Part shown: positions 40,944-53,383 of the stretch, one piece after another | Position numbering within the stretch: position 1 is the stretch's first letter | Layout: every line of letters begins with the position of its first letter | Assembly (NCBI GenBank): GCA_019279435.1 | Contig: JAAALK010000289.1 | Span: 51,153,164-51,217,163 of the forward strand | Length of the DNA stretch: 64,000 nt | Origin: Zizania palustris | Taxonomy: Eukaryota > Streptophyta > Magnoliopsida > Poales > Poaceae | Direction: 5' to 3' | Program-made: the position numbers and the translations under genes | Notes under the pieces: generated by a model | Seen by the model: only the letters and a program-made list of their open reading frames with translations | Told to the model about the DNA's origin: nothing | Databases searched by the model: none

Positions 40944-43695
40944 ATGACGTCTTCTAGCAAAATCCCATCCCTAGAAGCTTTTGGATACACTTATTGGAAG
41001 ACTCGCATGCGAGCATACCTTATGAGCTAGAGCTCGGACATATGGGAGATTTGTGTTCATCCTACTTTCACTGTAGTGACTATTGTTGTGGATACTGCTG
41101 TAGATGTAGTTACCCAGCATCAAAATAATAGTAAGGCAGTGAATATTTTATTTTCTGGTCTAGGTCCGAGTGAGTTTGAGCGTGTTAGCCATCTCACCAC
41201 TCTTGAGAGATCTGAGCTACCCTCCAGGCACACCATGTGGGGACAGCTCAGGTCAAGGCTAGGCTCTACCAGACCTACCGGCGTGAGTATGAAAATTTCT
41301 CACAGAAGCCGGGTGAGACTGTTGAGGCTTTGTTTGGTCGTTTTCAATCGATCATTAACAAGCTTCACGTTAACAAGGTCGAGCATGATTAGCTTGTCTC
41401 GGATTATGAACAGGCGCTTAAGGTTCTCCATACCTTGGACCCTAAGATCTGGGAGATCAATGTTTCTTCTATTGTTGAGAGCGCGTCTTATGATACCTTG
41501 ACCGTCGCAGAGCTTTTTAGTAAGCTCAAGGCCTCAAAGGTCGATATCCAGTTGAGATCAAATCTCACTGGTTCTGGCTCAAAGACCCTGGCTCTTGCCA
41601 CACCGTCTACTGATCCTAATGCCATGAGTTGTACTATTTTTCCTTGATGTCTATCTCTGAGGAACAACTTGATTCGCTAGGAGATCATGATATGTGCTTG
41701 TTTAACAACCGGGTGCGACGTGTTTATGATAAGTGAATGTTTAAGAGACACGGCACAAAATCCGGATGCTTTGAGTGTGGTGATCCAGGTCATTTCATCG
41801 CCGACTGCCCCTAGCAGAAAAATTACAAGAAGGGAACAAGCGGCAACTCCTATGACTTCGGCAAGTACGACAACTCCATTTCCACAAAGGGCAAGCCAAA
41901 GACAAGATTCTTTCGAAAGGATTTGAAGGATTACAGGCGTGAGAACAAGAAGCGAGACAAGACCTTTTTCGCCGAGATGGAGAAAATATACTCCAAGAGA
42001 TCCTCGTCTTCCTCCTTGTCTTCAAGTTCAAGTGATGAAGAGATCATGATAAGGAAGGGGAAGGATAGGGACAATCTGGCAGGCCTCTGCTTCATGGAAT
42101 TCGGGGACAAGCCGAAGAGTCGTTCGCGTCATAGCTGAAGACCCCACAAGAGTTTCTGCTCAATGGCTCTTGGGGATAAGAAAGAAAAGGACTCCTCCAA
42201 TGACTCCGACGACAACGACAATGAGAAGGTATCTTCTTATGAACAAGAAGTTGTTAATTTACTAGAATAGAACCATCCGGAGTTGAAGTATCAGGAGAAA
42301 CTACTTAGAGGGGCTAAGAAGAGGATAGATGAACTCGAGAGTGGGCTTGCCATGGCAAATGGCAAGATTGAGAGTCTATCGTCTTCCCCTTGCTTGGGTG
42401 ATAGTGGTGAGTGCCCTAACTGTGAGGTGTTGTTGTGTGACCTGACGACTCTTAAGTCCAGGTACACAAAGAGAGTAGATGAGAGAGACACCTTGGCCAC
42501 TAAGCTTGAGAGCGCTCAGTAGGAGCTAAAAAATGCTCATGCCACTGTCGTCGTACCTTGTGTAGACTGCCCATCTCATTTAGCTAGTTTAGCTGAGCTG
42601 AGAGCCAAGAGTGATGAGCAGTTGAGCGAGTTAGCTGGAGTGAGAGCTGAGTTGGAGCAAACTAAGCTAGAGCTTGAGACCTTGACAGTTCCACCAACTG
42701 TTTGTGAGAACTGTTTGTCCATGAGAATGGAGTTGATCAAGCTAAAAGCAGAGAAGTCTGTTGATGTTGATAGAGAGTGTGAGATCTGCTTGTCTCAGGT
42801 GGAGGTGTTAGCTTCTTTGAGAGAGGAGCTAGCTGATGTTCAGAACGAGAACTTTTACCTCCATCAGATCCTAAGTTCGATTAGTTCCAGAGAGCCACAG
42901 CTCGGCATGATGATCCAACAGTTCAAGAGACAGGATGGGTTTGGGGTAGGTTACACCTATACCAAGGCTGATTTTGAGAGTGCCATTAGCCGAGCAGTGG
43001 AGTGGAGTAAGATGTCTCCTGAATAGAGATATCCCAAGACTCACTCCACTGAGTCCTTTAAGGATAGTCAGCCCAAGGATGGAGTGTTCCAAGAACAACC
43101 TAAAGGTCCACCTAAGAAGCAAATCTGGGTCCCAAAGCCTAAAACTCTCCACACTTCTCTTTACTCTTTACCTAGACCCTCTCACACCAAAGATGCTACA
43201 CCCAACACGACCAAGCCTAAGAATCCCAAGCCTCAACCATATCCCAAGAGGCCTACCTATCACTGTGAGTTTTGTTAGAGAGACGGGCATCTTGAGGAGT
43301 TTTGCTTCAGGATGAAGTGGGTTGAGCGAGCAGAGAGAGCTCGAAGTGGGCAGGAGCAGTTCTACCAGCAGGATGGTAGACAGAGAGTCCCTCGACGTAG
43401 AGAGAGGATAGAGGCCAGGCCACGTCGTGTAGGTGGTGGTAGAGGAGACGATTTTTATGATCATGCTCCGGAGGGTGGTTTCCGTTCCGGCAGAGTTCCA
43501 GATCATTCAGGATACAGTTTCGAACATCGTGGTCGTGATTTTAGGTAGAATAGAGGACCGCACTTTGAGCTGCGTTGTGGTCTAGACTCATATGATTCCT
43601 TCTGCTGTCCTACATACGAGCAGATGGCTCGACACTGGTTTAGCACTTTTGCTAAACCTGGCATTGGACCGTTTGGTCCCACTCATGATTATTGA
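40944..43695 (+). pseudogene. C4 gag with multiple stops
   Basis: ATG 40944 opens MTSSSKIPSLEAFGYTYWKT. A TAG at 41028-41030 replaces the Gln of MSQGS. Frame changes fall near 41200 and 41430, and further stops include one after the zinc knuckle (CFECGDPGHFIADCP-stop, about 41815) and a TAG near 42268. The C-terminal half reads well: KKRIDELESGLAMANG, the CxxC pairs CPNC, CVDC, CENC and CEIC, GFGVGYTYTKADFESAIS, the second knuckle CEFC, stop, RDGHLEEFC, then the Arg/Gly tail to HDY at 43692. Compared with C2 the N-terminal part is present. No pol follows. Confidence 0.85.
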
Positions 43696-45086
43696 TCTTG
43701 ATTTGGGAGTTGTGTATCCTTTTCCGGATACTTTGAGTTAGTTTTTTTCTTTCGTTTTTATTTTATTGAGTCTTTTTGTGTGCGTTCATATCATGCATAA
43801 TCATCAATCACATTTTGAGCTTGCTTCTGTTATATGATTAGTCTGCTTTACTTTCTCTAGCTAGTATATGTTTTTGATTACTTGTCGATGATCATGTTCT
43901 GTTTCAGTTCACATGATATATCTGATATTTGTCATATGCATGGCTTTTATGCTTTAAAATTGAAAAAATGATCACCATTGCTTCTGGTAACTAGCATGTG
44001 TAGGCTGAATGCTCTCGCTATCTTTTACATGCCTGGTAGCTAGATCCTTACTTAGATGCAGATATGCAACTTGGACATCTATATGCTTTAAATATGAAAA
44101 ATGTGTTATAAAAATGATAAAAAATTCAGAAAAATGAAAAATTTATGCATTTTTATGATTATTAGGAAAGATCCAGATGGGTTTGTTTTGTCGCATTGCA
44201 TTGTTCTGGACTGCTTGCCATAGCACTTTGGTATGAACTAGGACAGTGTAATGTATGCCAAGACCAATGTCTTAAGATTCTGATGGTCCAGTTCAGGCCT
44301 AGGCTTGACTTGGTCGGTTAGCATAAGGTATGACATGCAAATAACCCCTGGAAGAAATAAAAAAATAAAAAGGAAAAAGAAAAAGTTTAAAAAATTTAAA
44401 AAGATGACAAGTTTGTTGAAGCATTTTGTTTTGGACAATGCTTATCTTGGTAGATATTAGTTAGCTTTTGCATCTCATGCTTTACTTTGCTTGTCAACTA
44501 GAAAATGTGGTGATGCTTTTATTTGCAAAAATCGAGAAATACGTGCTAATGACTCTCTTTAGATATCATCTATTGCACTGATCATGTCATGTATCTTAGA
44601 CAGTATATCTTTTGCTATACCTGTTAGATGTTGTAATTGCCGTTAATCATATCTAAGAAGCATGCTTTTCACACTCCACATGCACCCCATCTGCATTCAT
44701 GGCATATTTTGAGAGGGAGCAGCATTTCATGGGGAGTTTGTGTCTATGTTTCTTTAGAGTGCATTTAGTCTCACTTGATGAGTCCAATTGTCAACAAGGG
44801 GGAGAAATTTTGGAGTTTATGGAACATTTTTAGCTTTCTCTGGGATTTATTTCAGGGGGAGTTCCTTGTTGGTAATTCTAAGATTGCACTTATTTTTGAG
44901 TCTTTATTTTTGGTTAACCATAATGACCATTTTTCTTGCTTCTGTTTGGCTTTTGGTCATTAGGGTTAAACTTTTATTTTCTTTCTTCTATTTTCTTTTG
45001 TCTTTGTTTTTCTGTTTCCACATGTTGTGCAGGTTCTGAAGATGTGCTGAATAGGGTGTCGACAATGCACTCATCAAGGGGGGGAT
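43696..45086 (+). other. C4 3' untranslated region
   Basis: It starts with the last codons of the lost pol (DLGVVYPF), then a T-rich region matching C2 33312-34643. Purine tracts stand at about 44710, 44797, 44854 and 45076-45085. No ORF with a domain. Confidence 0.85.
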
Positions 45087-46854
45087 TGAGAAACCATGTT
45101 GAAGAACATGGGTTTTATACTCTAGATGTGATGAATGATTGTCAACGGAAGTCAAAGGAAGAGACATGAAGATCTGCCATGTCTAGGGCGCGCGTGACTC
45201 AGGTACACGGGCAGCGAGCGACGGCTAGGCAGAGGAGCCACGGACTCGGGTTGGCCCAATCCGGGTACATGGGCTAGGAGCGGCAGAGGATCCTCTGGTC
45301 TGTTGACTTGGTTTGACTTAGGTACATGGGCGGCGAGCGATTGCTGGTCTGAGGAAGCTGCGGCGTCGGGTCCACCCAATCCGGGTACCCGGTGCGAAGA
45401 CAGTGGATGCTTTGTCAGTTTCGGTGCAAAACTGACAACCTATGATTATTTTGTTTTTAGGGTATTAATATTTAGTTTTTAAGTTCAGAATATTTTTATT
45501 TGAGTCAAGTGATTTTCTAAGAATATTTTAGTAATTTTCGGAATTTATTTTAGAGTCAGTGTTAATTTACTCTAGGGGTAAATTAGTCTTTTCATGTATT
45601 AGGAGTCGCTTATAAATAGGCCCCTACCCCCTGGGGATAGGATGACTTTTTTATTAGATCAATCTATAGTCCAAGTTTAATCGCCGCCCCATTTTTTTCT
45701 TCGTGCTGGTTCTTTTTCGCCGCCGATCACCGCCTGGTGTTTTCCTAGCAGGCGCACTGTTTTTCGCATCGTTTTCTCCGGGCGGACAGCCTTGGCGCGG
45801 AAGCCAAGGAAGAGCCGGCGAGTACAACAACTTCGTGCACCGTGCGGCAGCACTGCCCTTTCGTGAAGCTATCAGTCGGCGACAGCATACGTCGGTGGGC
45901 CCCACGCGGTTGGCTTGCGCACGTTTGTCCTGGCGGCGGGCCCCACGTTTGTTGACCACGCACGACATCATGCAGCAGCAGTTCTAGCCGGCAGCATAGG
46001 AAAAAACATTTAATCTGCATGCGGAAGCAAACGCCAGCAGTGCAGTGACAGGAGGAGGAGACCAGACTGCAGGAAGCTAAAGTCTGTGTTCAGCTTTTTA
46101 GGTGGGTCCCACGACGGTATCTTCATCACGCCAGGCTTTTGTTTTTTGCGGAAAGCAGCAGCGCCAGTGTGTTTCATGCACGGCGATAGAAGCGAGGCCG
46201 ACAACTGGAACAGGTGACGCCGGCGAAATTTTTTAGACGCAAAGTAGTCCACGACACGCGAAGAAGATGGAGCAGGTAAGTTCAATCTAATCTCCTATTT
46301 TCTAGTTAGACTAAATCCAGTAGTTTATTCGTACTTAAGTTTATCTACTAGTTTTTTTATTGTATTAGCATAAAAATTAATCTCGCAGTTAATTTTTTAA
46401 TCTGTTAAATTTTTATTACTTATCTCGTATTATTTATTTAAGCGGTTTTTAATCTGCTCGTATAAAAATAAACCAGAAAAATTTATTAGCCGCAGTAATA
46501 TTTTTATTCTAGTTTTTACGTGCAATATTTCTGATTTATTACTGAATTAATTTTTAAATGATCCAGGTTTTATTCATTTGATTAGTTTTTTATTTCTCGA
46601 CTGAAATATAAATATTTCATGATTTATCTAGGTGTTTTTATTTACTGCAGTATTTTTATTTAGTTTATTGTTAATATCATTTCAATTAAAACATCGGTCA
46701 TTTTTAGGCTAGACAACTTTAATTCCAGTAATTTGCTTTGCTAATATTATTTGTCTGGTTAAGTTCGTTTGGCTGTTGGGATTAGATCATAGTTTAGCAA
46801 GAAATTTTAAGGCGCTCATTCACCCCCCCTCTGGTTGCTACTTTTGGTCCTACA
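45087..46854 (+). repeat. 3' LTR of C4 (1768 bp)
   Basis: It begins TGAGAAACCATGTTGAAG and ends GGTCCTACA. Tandem CAGGTACACGGGC / TAGGTACATGGGC units are near 45199 and 45318. A TATA box (TATAAATA) is at 45611-45618. The part after the TATA box is unlike C2 and C3 and like C6, with a long AT-rich stretch at 46270-46790. Confidence 0.9.
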
Positions 46855-47581
46855 CCAGAGCCCTTGCTGGTCTGCTCCGGTTAAAGGGTTCGCGACCGTT
46901 TCCTCCTCCGAAGTAGAGGCTTCGGTCGCTGGGACCTCCGACCAAGCCCTCGAAGCTTCGGGTTCGTCGTCGTCCACCCTCTTCCTCTTGGAGCTGGTCG
47001 CCGAAGGAGCAAGGTTGGAGAAGTCTGGCAGAGCTTGGACCCCCTCGATGCTGAGTAGGGTCCACACTCTATTCCAGTGCTCCCAAGTCCCCACCAGAGC
47101 AAGCCATTGGGCCTGCTCCTCAGGTGTCGGGGCTCCGACAACACGCTCCACCACCATGATGGCCTCCTCCGGAGTCCTCACTTCAAGAGCGGCTTCATCA
47201 AGATTCCAAGTCAGGATAAAGTTATTTGGCGAAGTATGAAAGTGAAAAGGCTTTGAAGTCTTACCAAGGCGTTCTGTTGCCACCTTGTTTAGGCCGCCTG
47301 GGCCCGAAGGTTGAAAGAGGCCCTTCGGCCAAGAGCATGCAAGGGGGCTGAGCCGAAGGGTGATAAACTCCTCCGCGAGGTCCCTCATGCTCATCTTTGA
47401 AAGCCACCTTCTGAAGGAGCAGGATCCTCGAGCGAAGGGTGTCGGGGCTCGTCTTCACCACGCCTTCGCGATGGTAAGAGATGAGCGCGTTAGTACTCTG
47501 AAGGGGACATTTCGCGCCAACGGAGGCGTAGAACCACTCTTGATCCCACCTCGAGTACCACTTGCTGTTGGCGGCCCTCGC
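46855..47581 (-). pseudogene. G1 antisense ORF, middle segment
   Basis: Minus-strand coding between C4 and C6. Just left of C6 the frame continues that of the 53384-53971 segment (once the insertion and one CTCGC copy are ignored) with KWYSRWDQEWFYASVG and TLRSRILLLQKVAFKDE. A frame change near 47390 leads to ERLGKTSKPFHFHTSPNNF, EEQAQWLALVGTWEHWNRVW and a basic/acidic RKRVDDDEPEASR stretch down to the C4 junction. The coiled-coil and C-terminal parts expected next are missing with the deleted region. Function unknown; it belongs to the gypsy-associated antisense proteins. Confidence 0.7.
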
Positions 47582-49342
47582 TGTAGGACCAAAAGTAGCG
47601 ACCAGAGGGGGTGAATGGGTACCTAAAAATTTCTTGCTAAACTATGACTTAATCCCAATACCCAAACGAGCTTAACCAGACAAACAATATTAGCAAAGCA
47701 AATTACAGGAACTAAAGTTGTCTAGCCTAAAAATAATCAGTGTCTTAATTGAAATGATATTAAATATAAACTAAATAAAAATACTGCAGTAAATAAAAAC
47801 ACCTAGATAAATCACGAGATATTTATATTTCAGCCTAGAAATAAAATACTAATCAAATGAATAAAACATGGATCATAAAAATTAATTCAGAAATAAACCA
47901 AAAATATTGCATGTAAAAACTAGAATAAAGATTTTACTGCAACAAATAATAATATTTTTTTCTTTTTATATGAGCAGATTCAAACAAAAATATTTAACTA
48001 AATAGTACGAGATAATTAATAAATAGATTAAATCATAATGTCTAGCAGATAAAAAATTGTCTACGAAAATACTAACACGAATCTACTGTTACTTCAAAAG
48101 AGATAACTATTGATTTAATTTAAACAGCAAAAAAATAGGTGATTGAAAACTGACCCAGTTCATCTTCTCCGTTGCGCCGTACGAATTTCCACAGAAAAAA
48201 TAATTACTCCGGCGTTCTGCTAGGCTTAGCCTGCCTGGCTATGTTGTTGTTGCTCCGCACAAAACAGCTGCGCGGGCCCCCAGCATATGCTGCACTCGCT
48301 GCTACAACGCACGGCGAAAAGGAGAACCTCAGTCGCGTGCGCACTGTACAGCTGCCGTGGGGCCCACTGCCGGCTGCTGTTGCTTTTCAATTTGTTGCTG
48401 CCTTCTCGCAATCCATGCGCTGATGCGTGAGCCTACCGCCCGGAGGACAAGCACAGCAGGCCAATCCTGTGTGCGCCAAAAGCTTCTGGCAATGCACAGA
48501 TTTCCTCGGCCCGCGTGTTGTCAAAGTCACCATGGAGAAAAGAAATTTTGCCGCTCTGCCGTGGGATTCTGTGATCCCGCTCAGAGCCGCTCGCTACGAT
48601 CCCGTTCGTAGCCGCCCGCCGCGATCACATGCAGCCACCGCCATGGGCCCATGGAGATGTCTATCGCTGCAAGAAATCTCACCGTGGGAGAAAAAAACTT
48701 TCGCCGGCGGCGACCAGGAAGGAAATTGTGGGGACCGGAAAAACTTGATGGACTGTAGATTGATCTTCGGAATAAAAAATAGCAGTCCCCTATCCCTAAG
48801 GGGTAGGGGCCTATTTATAGGTGACTCCTAATACATGAAAAATACTAATTTACCCCTAGGGTAAATTACACTAACTCTAAAATAAATTCTGAAATTCCTA
48901 AAATACCCTTGGAAAAATCAACTGACACAAATAAAAATATTCTGGACTTAAAACTAAATATTAATATCCTAAAAACAAAATAATCATAAGTGGTCAGTTT
49001 TGCACCGAAAATGACAAAGCGTCCACCGTCTTCACACCGGGTACCCGGATTGGGCCGACCCGACCCCGCAGCTTTCTCAGCTCAGCAATCGCTCACCGCT
49101 CGTGTACCTGAGTCAAACCCGGTCAACAGACCAGTGGATCATTTGCCGCTCCTAGCCCATGTACCCGGATTGGGCTAGCCCGACTCCGCAGCTCCTCTGC
49201 CCGGCTGTCGCTCACTGCCCGTATACCTGAGTCACACGCGCCTCAGACACGGTAGATCTTCATGTCTCTTTCTTTGACTTCCGTTGACAATCACTCGTCA
49301 CATCTAGAGTATCAAACCCATGTTCTTCAACATGGTTTCTCA
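47582..49342 (-). repeat. 3' LTR of C6 (1761 bp)
   Basis: On the minus strand it begins TGAGAAACCATGTTGAAG at 49342 and ends GGTCCTACA at 47582. TATA box: plus-strand TATTTATA 48812-48819. It shares the AT-rich 3' third with C4. The open frames at 48172-48831 lie within it and show no domain. Confidence 0.9.
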
Positions 49343-50690
49343 ATCTCCCCATTGATGAGTGCATTGTCAACACCCTTTTCAGCACATCTTCAGAACCTAC
49401 AAAACATGTGGAAACAGGAAAACAAAGACAAAAGAAAATAGAAGAAAGAAAATAAAAGTGTAACCCTAATGACCAAAAACCAAACAGAAGCAAGAAAATA
49501 GTCATTATGGTTAACCAAAAATAAAGACTCAAAAGCAAGTGCAAATCTCAGAATTATCAACAAGGAACTCCCCTTGAAATAAAATGTTCCCTAAACTCCA
49601 AAATTTCTCCCCCTTGTTGACAATTGGACTCATCAAGTGAGACTAAATGCACTCTAAAGAGACATAGACATAAACTCCCCCTGAAATGCAGCTTCCCCTC
49701 AAAATATGCCATGAATGCAAATGGGGTGCAGGTGGAGTGTAAAAAGCATGCTTCTTAGATATGATTGACTGCTATTACAACATCTAACAGGTATAGCAAA
49801 AGATATACGTCTAAGATACATGACATGATCAGTGCAACAGATGATATCTAAAGAGAGTCATTAGCACACATTTTTCGATTTTTGCAAACAAAAGCATCAC
49901 CACATTTTCTAGTTGGCAAGCAAGGTAAAGCATGAGATGCAAAAGCTAACTGATATCTACCAAGATAAGCATTGCCATAGCAAAGTGCTTCAGCAAACTT
50001 GTCATCTTTTTTAATTTTTCAGAATTTTTCTTTTTCCTTTTTATTTTAATTTTTTTCATTTCTGCTAGGGGTTATTTGCATGTCAAACCTTATACTAACC
50101 GACCAAGTCAAGCCTAGGCTAGAACTGGACAATCAGAAGCTTAAGATATTGGTCTTGGGATACATTGCACCGTCCTAGTTCATACCAAAGTGCTATGGTA
50201 AGCAGTCCAGAACAATGCAATGCGACAAAGCAAACCCACCTGGATCTTTTCTAATAATCATAAAAAACATAAATTTCTCATTTTTCTGAATTTTTATCAT
50301 TTTTATAGACACATTTTTTTATATTTAAAGCATATAGATGTCCAAGTTGCATATCTGCATCTAAGTAAGGATCTAGCTACAAGGCATGTAAAAGATAGCG
50401 AGAGCATTCAGCCTACACATGCTAGTTACCAGAAGCAATGGTGATCATTTTTCCATTTTAAAGCATAAAAGCCATACATATGACAAGTATCAGATATATC
50501 ATGTGAACTGAAACAGAACATGAACATCGACAAGTAATCAAAAACATATACTAGCTAGAGTAAGTAAAGCAGATTCATCGTATAACAGAAGCAAGCTCAA
50601 AATGTGATTGATGATTATGCATGATATGAACGCTCACAAAAAGACTCAATAAAAATAAAGAAGAAAGAAAAAACTGACTCAAAGTATCCT
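49343..50690 (-). other. C6 3' untranslated region
   Basis: No ORF. Reverse complements of GGGGGAG-type tracts lie near 49345, 49568, 49608, 49677 and 49692. It is the counterpart of C2 33312-34643. Confidence 0.8.
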
Positions 50691-51650
50691 AAAAAGATAC
50701 ACAACTCCCAAATCCCCTCGTAGACGCTCAAAAGTAGACTGATCTAGGTGTTTAGTAAAAATATCAGCTAAGTGATGATGGGTATCAACATGAATAAGAT
50801 CAATGACCCCTTTCTCATATTGATCCCTCAAAAGGTGAAAGCGCACATCAATATGTTTGGTTTTTGAATGAAGACATGGGTTTTTCCCTACACTAATTGC
50901 ACTAGTGCTATCACAAAACAAAGGAACTCTAGCAGGGAAGACCAACCCAAAATCCCGCAAAGAAGAAATCATCCAAACCAACAGTGAGCAGCAGCTACAT
51001 ACTCAGCCTCAGTAGTAGAAAGCGCAACTCTAGATTGTTTTCGAGAAGACCATGAAACAAGTGAAGAACCAAGAAGTTGGCAAGTACCGGAAGTCGACTT
51101 GCGATCCAGCCGGCACCCACCAAAATCATTGTCCGAAAAACCAGCTAAATCAAGAGACGATGATGCAGAACAATAAAGACCTAAATCAGGAGCATAAGTA
51201 AGATACCTGAAAATACGCTTCACAGCCTGCCGGTGAGATGTGCGTGGCAAAGACTGAAAATGCGCGCACACACCCACGACAAACTGGATGTCCGGTCTCG
51301 TCGCAGTCAAGTATAGCAGCGATCTGATCATCCCTAGATACTCTCTCTCATTTACCTTGACGCCATCCTCGTCCTTGTCCAGACCTCCAGATGTACCCAT
51401 TGGGGTCTTCTGTGGCTTCAGCTCTCCACCAAAATCAAATTTCTTTAGCATGTCTCGCGTGTACTTACCCTGGTGGATGAAAATGCCTTCCTTGGTCTGC
51501 TTGATTTGGAGCCCTAAAAAGTACTTGAGTTCTCCAATGAGACTCATATCAAACTCACTATGCATCTGCTCAGAAAACTTGGACACAAGCTCATTAGTAG
51601 AACCACCAAAAATAATATCGTCCACATAAATCTGACCAACCAATAAGTCT
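50691..51650 (-). pseudogene. C6 pol remnant: RT C-terminal half and RNase H
   Basis: Minus strand. It opens abruptly at the RT active site [16 protein letters not shown] (YVDD kept) and runs in one frame to about 50970: [13 protein letters not shown], then [26 protein letters not shown] (RNase H) and [13 protein letters not shown] deletion of a few bases in the AAASCC region shifts the frame, after which MVWMISSLRDFG and [13 protein letters not shown] continue to the end near GDLGVVYLF. Everything upstream of YVDD is missing; the RT frame meets 5' LTR sequence at 51650/51651. Confidence 0.88.
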
Positions 51651-53378
51651 GCGCCTAAAAATTTCTTGCTAAACTATGACTTAATCCCAACACCCAAATG
51701 AACTTAACCACACAAACAATATTAGCAAAGCAAATTACAAGAACTAAAGTTGTCTAGCCTAAAAATAATCGGTGTCTTAATTGAAATGATATTAAAAATA
51801 AACTAAATAAAAATACTATAGTAAATAAAAACATCTAGATAAATCACGAGATATTTATATTTTAGTCTAGAAATAAAATACTAATCAAATGAATAAAACA
51901 TGGATCATTAAAAATTAATTCAGAAATAAACCGAAAATATTGCATGTAAAAACTAGAATAAAGATTATATTGCGAATAATAATAATATATTTTTTCTTTT
52001 TATATGAGCAGATTCAAACAAAAATATTTAACTAAATAGTATGAGATAAGTAATAAACAGATTAAATCATAATGTATAGCAGATAAAAAATTGTCTACGA
52101 AAATACTAACACGAATCTACTATTACTTCAAAAGAGATAACTATTGATTTAATTTAAACAGCTAAAAAATAGGAGATTGAAAACTGACCCGGTTCATCTT
52201 CTCTTTTGCGGCGTACGAATTTCCGCGGAAAAAATAATTACTCCGGCGTGCTGCTACGCTTAGCCTGCCTGGCTATGCTGCTGTTGCTCTGCGTAAAACA
52301 ATTGCGTGGGGCCCTCGGTGTATGCTGCAGTCGCTGCTGCAACGCGCGGTGAAAAGGAGAGCCTCTGCCGCCTGCGCACTGCACAACTGCCGTGGGGCCC
52401 GCTGCCAGCTACTGTTGCTTTTCTATTTGTTGCTGCCTTCTCGCAATCCGTGCACCAACACGTGAGCCTGCCGCCTGGAGGACAAGCATAGCAGGCCAAT
52501 CCCGTGTGCGCCAAAAGCTTCTGGCGGTGCACAGATTTCCTCGGCCCACGTGTTGTCAAAGTCACCGTGGAGAAAAGAAATTTTGTCGCTCTGCCGTGGG
52601 ATTCCGCGATCCTGCTCGTAGCCACTCGCCGCGATCCCATTCGTAGCCGCCCACCGCAATCTCCGTGCAGCCACCGCCGTGTGCCCACGCAGATGTTTAT
52701 CGCTGCAAGAAATCTCACCGTGGGAGAAGAAAACATTCGCCGGCGGCGACCAGGAAGGAAACTGTTGGGACCGAAAAAACTTGATGGACTGTAGATTGAT
52801 CTTCGGAATAAAAAAAACAGTCCCCCTATCCCTAGGGGGTAGTGGCCTATTTATAGGCGACTCCTAATACATGAAAAATACTGATTTACCCCTAGGATAA
52901 ATTACACTGACTCTAAAATAAATTCCGAAATTTCGAAAATACCCTTGGAAAAATCAACCGACACAAATAAAAATATTTTGGACTTAAAACTAAATATTAA
53001 TATCCTAAAAACAAAATAATCATAGGTTATCAGTTTTGCGCCGAAACTGATAAAGCGCCCACCGTCTTCGCACCGGGTACCCGGATTGCGCCGACCCGAC
53101 CCCGCAGCTTTCTCAGCCCGGCAATCGCTCGCCGCCCGTGTACCTGAGTCAAACTCGGTCAACAGACTAGTGGATCATCTGCCGCTCCTAGCCCATGTAG
53201 CTGGATTGGGCCAGCCCGACTCCGCGGCTCCTCTGCCCGGCTGTCGCTCACTGCCCGTATACCGGAATCACACGCGCCTCAGACACGGCAGGTCTTCATG
53301 TCTCTTTCTTTGACTTCTGTTGACAATCACTCATCACATCTGGAGTATCAAACCCATGTTCTTCAACATGGTTTCTCA
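51651..53378 (-). repeat. 5' LTR of C6, 3' edge deleted (1728 bp)
   Basis: On the minus strand it begins TGAGAAACCATG at 53378 and runs to GCGCC at 51651. It lacks about the last 38 bases (the TCACCC...GGTCCTACA block) found at 47582-47621. TATA box: plus-strand TATTTATA 52848-52855. It aligns with the 3' LTR of C6 over its full length. Confidence 0.9.
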
Positions 53379-53383
53379 CTCGC

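Larger units (their letters stand above)
40134..46854 (+). mobile_element. C4: gag-only Sirevirus derivative lacking pol
   Basis: It holds a partial 5' LTR (40134-40878, left half removed with the C3 insertion and deletion), a primer site, a gag with several stops (40944-43695), no pol at all, the 3' untranslated region, and a complete 3' LTR (45087-46854). The gag stop at 43693-43695 is followed at once by CTTGATTTGGGAGTTGTGTATCC, the last codons of pol. The right flank pentamer is CCAGA, and then the G1 antisense ORF resumes. Confidence 0.9.
47582..53378 (-). mobile_element. C6: minus-strand Sirevirus with large internal deletion
   Basis: The 3' LTR is 47582-49342 and the 5' LTR 51651-53378. 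The internal part is only the 3' untranslated region and pol from mid-RT onwards. The target duplication CTCGC is exact at 47577-47581 and 53379-53383. Primer site, gag, protease, integrase and the first half of RT are gone, together with about 38 bases of the 5' LTR edge. It interrupts the G1 antisense ORF. Confidence 0.93.

Noticed and set aside
45654..46285. Open frames in the C4 3' LTR
   Set aside because: They lie in LTR leader sequence and have no recognised domain; the partial 5' LTR copy shares only 46073 onward and does not preserve them.
48172..48831. Open frames with CRQKL- and SHRG-like words, repeated at 52260-52867
   Set aside because: Both sets are the two LTRs of C6; coding similarity only reflects LTR identity.
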